DNA of 55,654 nucleotides from Dysgonamonadaceae bacterium (GTDB lineage Bacteria; Bacteroidota; Bacteroidia; Bacteroidales; Azobacteroidaceae): the NCBI GenBank assembly GCA_031289145.1, contig JAITQA010000058.1:1-55654 (forward strand). The letters are read 5' to 3'. The notes below the pieces were generated by a model, which was not told the origin of the DNA, ran no database searches, and worked only from the letters and a program-made list of their open reading frames with translations. Below, piece after piece: positions 1-8,013 of this stretch. Every line of letters begins with the position of its first letter. The first letter of the stretch is position 1. The translations under genes and the position numbers were made by a program.

Positions 1-2
1 AA

Positions 3-539
3 TTACAATGCATTTATATTGCATTTACTCTGCAGGGTAATTACATGATAATTGCATTGTCTCCAAAAACAGTACATACGGAAAAACCGGATACCCATGT
101 ACTTCCCCGAATGCTTACGATACATACTGGATTTATAGGCAAAATTCATTTCGATTACAGATTTTCTTCCGCCTTGCTTTGTGTTATATGTAGATGGCAT
201 TTCATCTAAGTTAATCCGAAAATAGTCTGCAAATCCTTTTCTATCTGCCATTAACCATGCCTCGGCTTCATCAACAGCTATATTAAAAATGAAATTTTCA
301 TTCTTATTAGAGATCATATTTCTAACGAATAAAGGAGCACAGTCGTTATTGTCTAAGTCCATCAAAAGTATTACCGGATAAGTAGATGATAACACATTAA
401 ATTCTGTCATTTTACTTTTTATTTGCCCTCCACGAGCCGGCAACTCCGATATTATTTCAAAATCATCGGAACAATAAGCAAGTATTCGTTTGATGATAGC
501 ATGCGTAACGGGGTCTTCCCCTACAATATATACCTTCAT
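3..539 (-). CDS. TOPRIM-like small protein, partner of the adjacent ATPase, probably truncated
   Basis: 178 residues from the ATG at 539, one base after the stop of the ATPase gene, so the two are surely co-transcribed. An upstream in-frame start is possible but would overlap the ATPase. Seen: an N-terminal beta strand followed by Glu8 (IVGEDP), an acidic D-L-D pair at residues 61-63, and D-E-A-E at 90-93. This acidic pattern resembles TOPRIM-like or DUF4276-like nuclease partners of OLD/AAA ATPases; the family assignment is inference. From about residue 142 the sequence becomes Met/Phe/Tyr/Cys rich and unlike a folded domain, and the usual conserved C-terminal part is not recognisable. A frameshift or replacement of the 3' end near position 100 is likely. 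The function may therefore be lost. Confidence 0.6.
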   Translation of the reverse strand: MKVYIVGEDPVTHAIIKRILAYCSDDFEIISELPARGGQIKSKMTEFNVLSSTYPVILLMDLDNNDCAPLFVRNMISNKNENFIFNIAVDEAEAWLMADRKGFADYFRINLDEMPSTYNTKQGGRKSVIEMNFAYKSSMYRKHSGKYMGIRFFRMYCFWRQCNYHVITLQSKCNINAL

Positions 540-540
540 A

Positions 541-1722
541 TTAAAAGGAAATTGTAAGTTGAGACAATTTTTCAATATTTTGGGGCTTGGTATATGGAAT
601 AACCGCCTCTGCAATAGTAAACCCCGCATCTATAATGGGTTTAATATCCTCAATATCACTAACTTTCTTAATGGTTGTTCCTTCCGATGTATTTTGCAAT
701 AACAAAACCTCATCGGGAGAAATACCTTTGTCGGAAAGAAGATCGTAACTATGTGTCGTTATTAAGATTTGAGAATTTGATTTTACTTTCTTAGAACGTT
801 GAATTTTAGCAACAAATGCGGGTATTTGGGCTATTATTCCGGAATGTAAATTGATTTCCGGTTCTTCCAAAAGAATAACACCGTTATTATCAATCAATGC
901 AAACAAAAATCCAATCAAACGCAAAGTTCCGTCTGAAAATTGTACCTCTTGTTGCTTACTGCCTTTTGCTCTCCAATGGACATATCTAGCCTCCAAGTGC
1001 GGAATTCCCATATTGTCTTTTACAAAGCGTAATTCCTCCAACTGAGGAACGGCTATTTTAATACAATCATTGATTTTTTTAAAATAAGAATTTCTCGTTT
1101 TTTCGTTCATTTTAGCCAATCTTTCGAGAAAATTTCTTCCATAATAATCTTCTTTTGTAGAAGAATTTATCACCGAAGTCGATTCACGAACCATTTGTGG
1201 AATGACATTCAGGTATTCTATATCTTGAAAAAAAGTTTGCAATTCACGAAATTTGCGGTTAGCATTAACTTGTTCCAAATGCGTGTATTTCAGTGTTTCT
1301 TCATCTTCATTGGCAGTCTGTTCATTTCGTTTTAATACATATTTTTTTTCTTGATATGAATAGACTTCTTCCGAGAGAATTTTTACCTGACTTCTTCTGA
1401 TACCTCCACCGGTGTGGGCAAAATCCAAATGATACCGCCAAAGATTTCGTTCCTCATTGGGATTTCCCAGTTCAACGGTAATAGATACATTGGTTTGTGT
1501 TCGAGCCGCAAGGCAGCGTATTTTAGTAATACCTCCTCGTTCCTCCACCGCGCTCTGTAATCCACCCGATTGTTTAGAAATATCACGCAGAAAACGGAAA
1601 GCGTCTATCAAATTGGACTTTCCTGATGCATTGGCACCAATTATAAAACCGCGCTCTGTTAAATTTACTTCACAATTCTGAAAGTTTTTCCAGTTGTGTA
1701 ATTTTATATTCTTTAGTATCAT
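541..1722 (-). CDS. AAA/ABC-type ATPase (OLD-like, AAA_21 family)
   Basis: 393 residues. Walker A is GANASGKS at residues 29-36, an ABC-signature-like QFSDGT lies at 261-266, Walker B is ILLEEPE at 283-289, and an H-loop TTHS lies at 322-325. This is the SMC/RecF-like compact ATPase fold with the two halves of the ATP site split by about 220 residues. The stop is one base before the start of a small acidic TOPRIM-like protein. Such ATPase plus nuclease-like pairs are common in anti-phage defence (compare PARIS, Gabija, OLD systems), but I cannot assign this pair to a named system. It probably binds ATP, senses something, and controls the partner. The gene looks intact even though the partner looks damaged. 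Confidence 0.8.
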   Translation of the reverse strand: MILKNIKLHNWKNFQNCEVNLTERGFIIGANASGKSNLIDAFRFLRDISKQSGGLQSAVEERGGITKIRCLAARTQTNVSITVELGNPNEERNLWRYHLDFAHTGGGIRRSQVKILSEEVYSYQEKKYVLKRNEQTANEDEETLKYTHLEQVNANRKFRELQTFFQDIEYLNVIPQMVRESTSVINSSTKEDYYGRNFLERLAKMNEKTRNSYFKKINDCIKIAVPQLEELRFVKDNMGIPHLEARYVHWRAKGSKQQEVQFSDGTLRLIGFLFALIDNNGVILLEEPEINLHSGIIAQIPAFVAKIQRSKKVKSNSQILITTHSYDLLSDKGISPDEVLLLQNTSEGTTIKKVSDIEDIKPIIDAGFTIAEAVIPYTKPQNIEKLSQLTISF

Positions 1723-1763
1723 ACTATATATTTTTTTAGTCTATAACGGGCAATTCTATTCAT

Positions 1764-3200
1764 TCACTTCCCGATGCAAAAATTCCTAAAGATATTTCCC
1801 AATATCTCATCCGTAGAAATTTCGCCGGTTATTTCGCCCAGATAGTGCATACATTCCCGGATGTCCTGCGCGATGAAGTCGCCGGAAAGATGGGTTTTCA
1901 ATCCTTCTTCTACCCGGCGGATGGATTCGAGGGCTTTGGTTAAGGCTTCGTAATGGCGCAGGTTGGTTACGACTACGTCATCTGCCTGTAAGTCGGGCAG
2001 ACCGGCCGCTTTTAACAGGACTTTTTCCAAGTTCTCGGTGTTCTTTTTGTATTTGGCTGAGAGATAAATGCGTTCGGCCGGAACGTGAGGCAGAAATTCT
2101 TCTTCTAAAATAAGTTGTTCTTCCGGACTTATTTTGTCGATTTTGTTGAATACGATTATCAGTTTTTTGTTTTTCGTTCGCGGAACAATCTGGTCTGCAA
2201 TGTATTCGATTTCTTTGTTGAAATGAGTTGTATCAATCATCCAGATGATGACGGAGGCTTGTTCTATCTTCTGGATAGTCCGTTTGATACCCAAGGTTTC
2301 AATTTCGTCGGCCGTACTGCGGATACCGGCCGTATCGATGAAACGGAACATGATGCCACGGACATCGATTACGTCTTCAATTGTGTCGCGGGTGGTGCCG
2401 TGCACTTCGGAGACAATGGCTTTGTCTTCGTTCAACAAATGGTTGAGTAATGTTGATTTACCGGCATTCGTTTCGCCGACGATGACTACCGGAATGCCGT
2501 TCTTGATGGCATTTCCCACGCTGAACGAGTGCGCCAACTGCGCTATGACTTCCTGTATTTCCCTGGCCGATTGTACCAATTTGTTCCGGTCGGCAAATGC
2601 TACATCCTCTTCTCCAAAATCCAATTCCAACTCAATCAAGGACACAAAATTGAGCAGTTGTGAGCGGAGGTTTTGCAATTCCCTGCTGAACCCGCCCCGC
2701 ATCTGATTAATGGCCAATCGATGAGATGCCGCCGAAGAAGAAGCGATTACATCGGCAACAGCTTCGGCTTGCGATAAATCCATCTTGCCGTTCAGGAAAG
2801 CGCGTTGCGTAAATTCGCCCGGTTGAGCCAATCGGCATCCGTTTTTCAACAAGAGTTTCAATATCTCCTGCTGAATATAAACAGAGCCATGACAGCTTAT
2901 TTCGACAACATCTTCGCCCGTAAACGAATGTGGTTGACGGAAAACGGCAACCAGCACTTCGTCCAAAATCTCCGTTCCTTTCACGATATTTCCGTGGTTC
3001 AAGGTATAAGGAGGTTGATGGACAATGGATTTTCCTGCATTTTCCGGTTGAAAAACCATATTGCACACGGTAATCGCGTCGGGTCCGGAAACACGGATAA
3101 CAGCAATGCCTCCCGAACCGGAAGGCGTTGATATGGCGCAAATAGTTGTTTGACTGTCGTAGCGAACTTGCCCCGCTATCTCCTGAAAATCGTTAATCAT
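1764..3200 (-). CDS. mnmE: tRNA uridine-5-carboxymethylaminomethyl modification GTPase MnmE
   Basis: 478 residues, full length for MnmE (TrmE), which with MnmG modifies the wobble uridine of certain tRNAs. Seen: an N-terminal tetrahydrofolate-binding domain beginning with TTICAISTPSGSGGIAVIRVSG-like sequence (residues 17 onward), a G domain with GETNAGKST and the DTAG motif, and the C-terminal FCIGK with the conserved cysteine. The family normally starts a few residues before the TTICAI strand; here 16 extra residues precede it and there is no other start codon between. That extension is encoded by a palindrome-containing stretch (see repeat at 3159-3179). There is no clear promoter box directly upstream. 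A REP-like hairpin separates it from the nucleoside phosphorylase gene upstream. Confidence 0.96.
   Translation of the reverse strand: MINDFQEIAGQVRYDSQTTICAISTPSGSGGIAVIRVSGPDAITVCNMVFQPENAGKSIVHQPPYTLNHGNIVKGTEILDEVLVAVFRQPHSFTGEDVVEISCHGSVYIQQEILKLLLKNGCRLAQPGEFTQRAFLNGKMDLSQAEAVADVIASSSAASHRLAINQMRGGFSRELQNLRSQLLNFVSLIELELDFGEEDVAFADRNKLVQSAREIQEVIAQLAHSFSVGNAIKNGIPVVIVGETNAGKSTLLNHLLNEDKAIVSEVHGTTRDTIEDVIDVRGIMFRFIDTAGIRSTADEIETLGIKRTIQKIEQASVIIWMIDTTHFNKEIEYIADQIVPRTKNKKLIIVFNKIDKISPEEQLILEEEFLPHVPAERIYLSAKYKKNTENLEKVLLKAAGLPDLQADDVVVTNLRHYEALTKALESIRRVEEGLKTHLSGDFIAQDIRECMHYLGEITGEISTDEILGNIFRNFCIGK
3159..3179. repeat. Imperfect palindrome inside the 5' end of mnmE
   Basis: The stretch has TAGCG (3160-3164) matched to CGCTA (3174-3178) with a short interior of AACTTGCCC. 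On the coding strand it reads ATAGCGGGGCAAG then TTCGCTAC and encodes EIAGQVRYDS, residues that do not belong to the MnmE family. It has the look of an interspersed palindromic element that has become part of a coding region. Confidence 0.5.
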
Positions 3201-3241
3201 GATTGCATTGTTTTATAAAATAGCATTTATAAAGACATCAT

Positions 3242-3271
3242 GGGATGGCAGGTCTAAGCCCGCCATGACCC
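3242..3271. repeat. REP-like imperfect palindrome between nucleoside phosphorylase gene and mnmE
   Basis: ATGGC at 3245-3249 pairs with GCCAT at 3262-3266, extended inward by GG/CC with one mismatch, and flanked by GGG (3242-3244) and CCC (3269-3271). It lies eight bases past the stop codon of the upstream gene on the minus strand. It could act as a hairpin terminator or be an interspersed repeat copy; no long T-tract follows. Confidence 0.5.
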
Positions 3272-3278
3272 GATGATG

Positions 3279-4145
3279 CTATATTCTATCCAAAACCTTC
3301 GTTATCAATTCGTCGAAAGACCCTTTGTAATCGGTATTCATCCCACCGGAATACCGTCCGGCAATGACCAGACAGGCAGTTAGCGCTTTGTGACCCATCA
3401 GCCCGGCCAAGCCGGCCAATGCGGCGCTCTCCATTTCGTAGTTTGCTATCTTTAAGCCTTTATATTCAAAGGATTCTATCAAGTGGTTCTGTCCGGGATT
3501 AGTCAATCCCAAGCGGACATGACGGCCTTGCGGCCCGTAAAAACCACTGGCCGACAGGGTAATTCCTTTCACCATATCGTGCCCGATTTTATCGGCTAAT
3601 TCTTTATCGGCATGCACAAAATACGGCATCGCCAGCAAACGGTTCCATTGGGTATGTTTTACGAATTTCTCAGACAGCTCGAAATCGGAAATTTTTTCTC
3701 CTTGATCGTAGAAAAAAATCAAACCATCCATGCCCATCGAAATTTCCGATACAACGTACGAACCGATGGGACAAAAAGCTTGCAACCCACCACAGGTGCC
3801 TATGCGTACCAATGTTAATTGACGAAACGTTTCTTTCGTTTCCCGTTTTAATAAATCAACATTAGCTAAAGCGTCCAATTCGGTCATGACAATGTCTATG
3901 TTGTCACAACCGATGCCATGCGACAGCGCCGTGACTCGTTTCCCCTTGTAAATTCCTGTAATGGTACGAAATTCACGGCTTTGCCGGTCAAATTCAATGG
4001 AATCAAAGTAGGCTGCAACCACCGGAACACGTTCGGGGTCGCCCATCATCACTATTTTGTCGGCCAATTGCTCCGGTCGCAAATGCAGATGGAATATGGA
4101 ACCATCCGAATTGACCGGAAGCTGGTCGGGAGGAATTAATCTCAT
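3279..4145 (-). CDS. Nucleoside phosphorylase (uridine phosphorylase-like)
   Basis: 288 residues of the PNP/UDP phosphorylase family 1, which splits nucleosides with phosphate into base and (deoxy)ribose 1-phosphate in salvage. Seen: the N-terminal MMGDPERVP motif for phosphate binding, SHGIG..N around residues 75-81, the RIGTCGG loop near residue 114 with the glycine-rich phosphate site, and the YEMESAALAGLAGLMGH motif near residue 240 that contacts ribose. The length and the EMESAA motif fit the uridine phosphorylase side of the family, but substrate choice between uridine, inosine and others is not certain. It is followed by a REP-like hairpin and preceded by an AT-rich inverted repeat, so it may be its own unit or a tail of the floA operon. 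Confidence 0.9.
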   Translation of the reverse strand: MRLIPPDQLPVNSDGSIFHLHLRPEQLADKIVMMGDPERVPVVAAYFDSIEFDRQSREFRTITGIYKGKRVTALSHGIGCDNIDIVMTELDALANVDLLKRETKETFRQLTLVRIGTCGGLQAFCPIGSYVVSEISMGMDGLIFFYDQGEKISDFELSEKFVKHTQWNRLLAMPYFVHADKELADKIGHDMVKGITLSASGFYGPQGRHVRLGLTNPGQNHLIESFEYKGLKIANYEMESAALAGLAGLMGHKALTACLVIAGRYSGGMNTDYKGSFDELITKVLDRI

Positions 4146-4165
4146 AGAAATAATTATAAATTAAA

Positions 4166-4227
4166 AATTATGAATTATGAATTAAATCAACAGACGCGAA
4201 ATAATTCATAATTCATAATTCATAATT
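4166..4227. repeat. AT-rich inverted repeat between floA and nucleoside phosphorylase
   Basis: Two 18-base arms built from the unit AATTATG, at 4166-4183 and 4203-4220, are exact reverse complements, with an extra unit continuing to 4227. The loop is 19 bases. The stem contains only four G-C pairs out of 18, so as RNA it is a long weak hairpin. It fills most of the gap between the two genes. Confidence 0.7.
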
Positions 4228-4231
4228 ATTT

Positions 4232-5227
4232 TCAGTTTTTTGCCGGTTTATCGGTTGGCTTTGTCGGCTTCGCAATATTTTCTCTCATATCGGTATCCGC
4301 TTGGATATTTTTCATCTTGTAATAATCCATGATACCCATGTTGCCCGAACGGAAAGCTTCTGCCATCGCTTTGGGAACTTCCGCCTCAGCCTCAATCACT
4401 TTGGCGCGGGCTTCCTGTGCTTTGGCTTTCATTTCCTGTTCGGAAGCGACAGCCATAGCGCGACGTTCTTCAGCTTTTGCCTGTGCAATGTTCTTATCGG
4501 CTTGCGCCTGATCCATTTGCAACTCAGCGCCGATGTTTTTACCTATGTCGATGTCGGCAATATCGATGGACAGAATTTCGAAGGCGGTTCCGGCATCCAA
4601 GCCTTTTTTCAATACCACCTTAGATATGCTGTCGGGATTTTCCAATACCTCTTTGTGCGTTTCCGCCGTACCGATGGAAGAAATAATCCCTTCGCCTACA
4701 CGGGCAATCACCGTTTCTTCACCGGCTCCACCCACCAATTGTTTGATATTGGCGCGAACCGTGATACGCGCTTTCACCAAAAGCTGGATACCGTTTTTTG
4801 CAACTGCTGCAATCGGCGGTGTATCAATCACTTTCGGGTTTACCGACATTTGTACGGCCTGGAATACATCGCGTCCTGCCAAGTCGATAGCCGTAGCCAT
4901 CTGAAAAGTCAGGTCGATGTTGGCTTTTTCGGCCGATACCAAGGCGTGCACAACCCGTTCCACATGTCCACCCGCCAAATAGTGAGCTTCCAATTGGTCG
5001 CGGGTGATGTTTTTCAAACCGGCCTTGTGCGCTTCAATCATCGCATTCACAATGACTGGGGGTGGTACTTTCCGCAAACGCATCAGAAAGAGTTGCAAAA
5101 GCGAAATGTTAACACCTGATGCTTTCGCTGTAATCCACAATACAAAAGGCACATAATAAAAGAATATGGACAATAGGATAATCGCTCCTATTACAAAAAC
5201 AATCCATATAAACGCTGCTGGATCCAT
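4232..5227 (-). CDS. floA: Flotillin-like protein FloA (UPF0365/YqfA)
   Basis: 331 residues, the usual length. It has one N-terminal hydrophobic hairpin or membrane segment (about residues 7-34), then the conserved flotillin-like SPFH core (about 60-230, including [31 protein letters not shown] in shorter blocks), and an Ala/Glu/Lys-rich coiled coil (about 240-300). FloA proteins assemble membrane microdomains and organise membrane protein complexes. The downstream-of-nfeD position, 50 bases after that gene, is the classical nfeD-floA arrangement. Regulation would come from a promoter upstream of the PD40 gene, at 7040-7047, if the three genes form one transcript. Confidence 0.95.
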   Translation of the reverse strand: MDPAAFIWIVFVIGAIILLSIFFYYVPFVLWITAKASGVNISLLQLFLMRLRKVPPPVIVNAMIEAHKAGLKNITRDQLEAHYLAGGHVERVVHALVSAEKANIDLTFQMATAIDLAGRDVFQAVQMSVNPKVIDTPPIAAVAKNGIQLLVKARITVRANIKQLVGGAGEETVIARVGEGIISSIGTAETHKEVLENPDSISKVVLKKGLDAGTAFEILSIDIADIDIGKNIGAELQMDQAQADKNIAQAKAEERRAMAVASEQEMKAKAQEARAKVIEAEAEVPKAMAEAFRSGNMGIMDYYKMKNIQADTDMRENIAKPTKPTDKPAKN

Positions 5228-5277
5228 AATTATTTTTTTTAAATTGTTATTGAATATTGTTTATTTTATATCGAATA

Positions 5278-5742
5278 TTATTTTGTCTTAACAATCAACT
5301 GCATGGGAAAAACCTTGATGACAACAATTTCCGTATTTTCATCGACAAATTCACCTAAAGTCTTCGCTTCCATCGTGATATTGTTTACTTTCACTTTACC
5401 CATCGGATTCAAACGGGAAATACAAATGCCCACGTCTCCGACAGCTATATCCAACGTTTCTTTCGAGGCTACCGTAGAATCGATGTTGGTCTTTAGCGCT
5501 ATGGTATCCAACATTTTGGATTTGACCAAATACACAAAGGATATTCCTATGGCCGCTGCAACGACAATCAAGGTGATAATACCGCCCGTCGTTCCCAAAC
5601 TCCGGAAAGCATAATAAATACCACCGATGGAAAATAAACCTCCTGCCAAGGCCGCCAACGTAATCCCGGGAATAAGGAAAATTTCTATCAGAATCAATAC
5701 GATTCCTACCAAACACAATACTACGACTATCAGTATATCCAT
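5278..5742 (-). CDS. NfeD-like membrane protein (short form)
   Basis: 154 residues. Two or three hydrophobic segments lie in residues 1-85 (ILIVVVLCLVGIVLILIEIF, then a Gly/Ala-rich pair), followed by a small OB-fold beta domain (about 95-150, with GDVGICISRLNPMGKVKV). This matches the C-terminal, protease-less NfeD type that partners flotillins; the N-terminal ClpP-like serine protease domain of long NfeD is absent. It sits directly upstream of floA and 11 bases after the PD40 protein gene. It probably anchors or scaffolds FloA microdomains. Confidence 0.9.
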   Translation of the reverse strand: MDILIVVVLCLVGIVLILIEIFLIPGITLAALAGGLFSIGGIYYAFRSLGTTGGIITLIVVAAAIGISFVYLVKSKMLDTIALKTNIDSTVASKETLDIAVGDVGICISRLNPMGKVKVNNITMEAKTLGEFVDENTEIVVIKVFPMQLIVKTK

Positions 5743-5753
5743 AATTCAAATTT

Positions 5754-7010
5754 CTATTGTTGTTTTTGTCTTAAAAAATTTATCTCTAAATTGCGTGCTT
5801 CCACCTTTGCTTGTTTACAGATTCCGTACAAATCCTCTAATTGCTTCTCATTTGCTAAAATAGACGATTTTAAGGATTGTTTCTTTGCTGCATTACCCCG
5901 CGCATATTCCTGCCGTTGACTATCCAAAGAACTTTCCATATCCCTGATTTTTTCCTGCAATGTTGTTGCCTTGAGAAACGAATTTTTCGCCGCATCGCTA
6001 TCGAAATCATTCATGGTGTAATAGACAATATTGTCGTTGATGACAAAAGTAAAATCTTTTTTTGTCTTTTGCCTTTCTTTTTCAATATTGTTTCTGAATT
6101 TATCCAAAAAAGACTGATAATTAACATTTTGCGTCCAGGTATCTCTAATCGCACTGATTTTAGCCCTTTCAATCAATGCCTGTTCGTCCCGGTTTTCAAC
6201 AGGCTTGAATTCATCGTTCGGAATAAAAGTATATACGATTACTTTCCCTTCGGGTTGAAAGCGGTCTGTAGCAAAATAGCCAATGCCGTTTACTTCATCA
6301 ATGGCCAGCATATAATCGTTGTAAATGGAATTGAAAGGCATACCCATTTGATTGGGAGACAGGTAGGTGTCGTTATTCATATTGTACCTGCTGATAAAAA
6401 TATCATATCCTCCTATCGATTCGCTACCGGTTGATGCATAATAAACGGTTAAGCCGTCAGGCATGACAAATGGAAAATTATCATCACCCAATGTATCAGT
6501 CGGCAAATCCAATATTTTGTCTTCCGACCAGTTCTTGGAAATATTGAGTTGCGTATGCAGGCGCAAACGGCTGTTTTCGTCCTCTTTCCCGAAAAAACGA
6601 CGGTCACCCAATTGGTTTTCATGAATAACCGTATTTCCCGCCTTTTCCAATTTGCCGGATTCTTCTCCCATGAGGTAGGCTGTCAAAAAAAAGTTTTTGT
6701 CCGTAATCAAGCTGTCTATGATTTGTATGTCTTCGCAACGCGATACCATTCTTGCTGCTTTTTCCGCCTGTAACATCAGGGGTTTAAGCGCTTCTGCCTC
6801 CACATTCTTTTTGTCTTTTATCAACAACTCAATTTGCATCTGGTAAGCATTGGCCGCTTCATTGAAAAGATAGAGCCGGTAATACATGGCTGCCGCCTCT
6901 TCATAGTTTTTAGCGTCGTACAGTATCTTCGCATCATCAGGCAGTTGGGCCTGAAGATGGACTGCTGTAAACACGAAAAATAGCGAAAATATACCTGTAA
7001 TTTGCTTCAT
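5754..7010 (-). CDS. Secreted PD40/TPR-like protein
   Basis: 418 residues with an N-terminal signal peptide (MKQITGIFSLFFVFTAVHLQA). The first 110 residues look like a helical TPR-like region (DDAKILYDAKNYEEAAAMYYRLY). Residues about 170-270 resemble WD40-like PD40 blades (FPFVMPDGLTVYYAS, GGYDIFISRYN). The C-terminus (about 290-418) is charged and predicted to be coiled coil. PD40 plus TPR combinations are common in Bacteroidetes envelope proteins, often with an OmpA domain, which is not present here. Function unknown; periplasmic or surface location is inferred from the signal peptide. It is the first gene of the unit that continues into nfeD and floA. Confidence 0.75.
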   Translation of the reverse strand: MKQITGIFSLFFVFTAVHLQAQLPDDAKILYDAKNYEEAAAMYYRLYLFNEAANAYQMQIELLIKDKKNVEAEALKPLMLQAEKAARMVSRCEDIQIIDSLITDKNFFLTAYLMGEESGKLEKAGNTVIHENQLGDRRFFGKEDENSRLRLHTQLNISKNWSEDKILDLPTDTLGDDNFPFVMPDGLTVYYASTGSESIGGYDIFISRYNMNNDTYLSPNQMGMPFNSIYNDYMLAIDEVNGIGYFATDRFQPEGKVIVYTFIPNDEFKPVENRDEQALIERAKISAIRDTWTQNVNYQSFLDKFRNNIEKERQKTKKDFTFVINDNIVYYTMNDFDSDAAKNSFLKATTLQEKIRDMESSLDSQRQEYARGNAAKKQSLKSSILANEKQLEDLYGICKQAKVEARNLEINFLRQKQQ

Positions 7011-7039
7011 TTAATTTATAAACCTTGGTTTAACCGTTT

Positions 7040-7047
7040 CAAAGTTA
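7040..7047 (-). promoter_or_regulatory. -7 box of the PD40-nfeD-floA unit
   Basis: Minus strand TAACTTTG, an exact match to the Bacteroidetes -7 consensus TAnnTTTG, 30 bases before the ATG at 7010. Confidence 0.65.
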
Positions 7048-7090
7048 ATAAATTTTTTGAAATTATTAGACATAATTCAAAAATTAATAG

Positions 7091-7098
7091 TATTTTTG
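7091..7098 (+). promoter_or_regulatory. -7 box of the mscS gene
   Basis: TATTTTTG, matching TAnnTTTG, 29 bases before the ATG at 7127. A TTG-containing -33 region can be seen near 7066. It is divergent to the box at 7040-7047. Confidence 0.65.
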
Positions 7099-7126
7099 CA
7101 GTCTAAACCCATAAAATTATACGCGA

Positions 7127-8005
7127 ATGTATTTATTAAATGAAATAAACTCTATGGAGATATCCTGGTCTAACTTATCCCAAATTTCCTGGCCGGATTT
7201 AGTGGACTTTTTATTGCAGAACGTTTCTCATTTCGGAGGCAAACTGTTATTGTGTGTCGTCATCTATTTTGTCGGACGGAAAATCATCAAATACCTCAAT
7301 CTGATTATCAGTCGGCTGTTAAACGGTAAGAATTTTGATACTACCGTGGTTTCTTTCCTGAAAAGCCTGATTAACATCGTGCTCACTGCTGTTCTTTTGA
7401 TTACGATTATCAATGTTTTAGGTATCAACAACAGTTCTTTCGTCGCTATTCTGGCTTCGGTGGGTATCGCTTTAGGTATGGCCATGAGCGGTACTTTGCA
7501 AAATTTTGCCGGCGGCGTTATGATTTTGTTATTCCGTCCTTACAAGATTGGCGATTATATTTTAGCGCAAGGGCAGGAGGGTACCGTAAAATCCATCCAG
7601 ATATTCAATACCGTGATAATTACTGCGGACAACCGTACAATTTATATTCCGAACGGCGGTTTGAGCGGCAACACGATAACCAACTATACAAATCAATCGA
7701 CGAGAAGGGTTGAATGGACAATCGGGGTTGATTACGGAACCGATTACGATAAGGCAAAATCTATCCTGTCCTCTATTCTAAGGGCGGATAAAAGAGTGTT
7801 AGCAGACCCGGAACCATTCATAGCCTTAAAAACACTGAATGAGAGTTCGGTAGATATTCTCATCAGGGCATGGGTGAATCGTTCCGATTATTGGGACGTC
7901 TATTTCAATGTCAATGAGCAAATCTATAAAACTTTTGCCGATAAAGGCATAAATATACCTTTCCCACAGATGACTGTGCATTTGGCAAATAAAAGCGAGG
8001 CATAA
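7127..8005 (+). CDS. Small-conductance mechanosensitive channel (MscS family)
   Basis: 292 residues, the size of Escherichia coli MscS. Three transmembrane helices lie in residues about 30-140. The third is the Gly/Ala-rich pore helix containing FVAILASVGIALGMAMSG. The beta domain follows (FRPYKIGDYILAQGQEGTVKSIQIFNTVI), with the family signature PNG..SGNTITNYT near residue 180, and a C-terminal cytoplasmic cage domain. It releases solutes on osmotic downshock. ATG codons at 7127 and 7154 are both plausible starts; the leader from the box at 7091 fits either. It ends eight bases from the convergent acyl-CoA synthetase gene. Confidence 0.93.
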   Translation: MYLLNEINSMEISWSNLSQISWPDLVDFLLQNVSHFGGKLLLCVVIYFVGRKIIKYLNLIISRLLNGKNFDTTVVSFLKSLINIVLTAVLLITIINVLGINNSSFVAILASVGIALGMAMSGTLQNFAGGVMILLFRPYKIGDYILAQGQEGTVKSIQIFNTVIITADNRTIYIPNGGLSGNTITNYTNQSTRRVEWTIGVDYGTDYDKAKSILSSILRADKRVLADPEPFIALKTLNESSVDILIRAWVNRSDYWDVYFNVNEQIYKTFADKGINIPFPQMTVHLANKSEA

Positions 8006-8013
8006 TCTTCCGG

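Noticed and set aside
4301-5119. 272-residue open frame antisense to floA
   Set aside because: Mirror frame of floA, low-complexity and Phe/His-rich.
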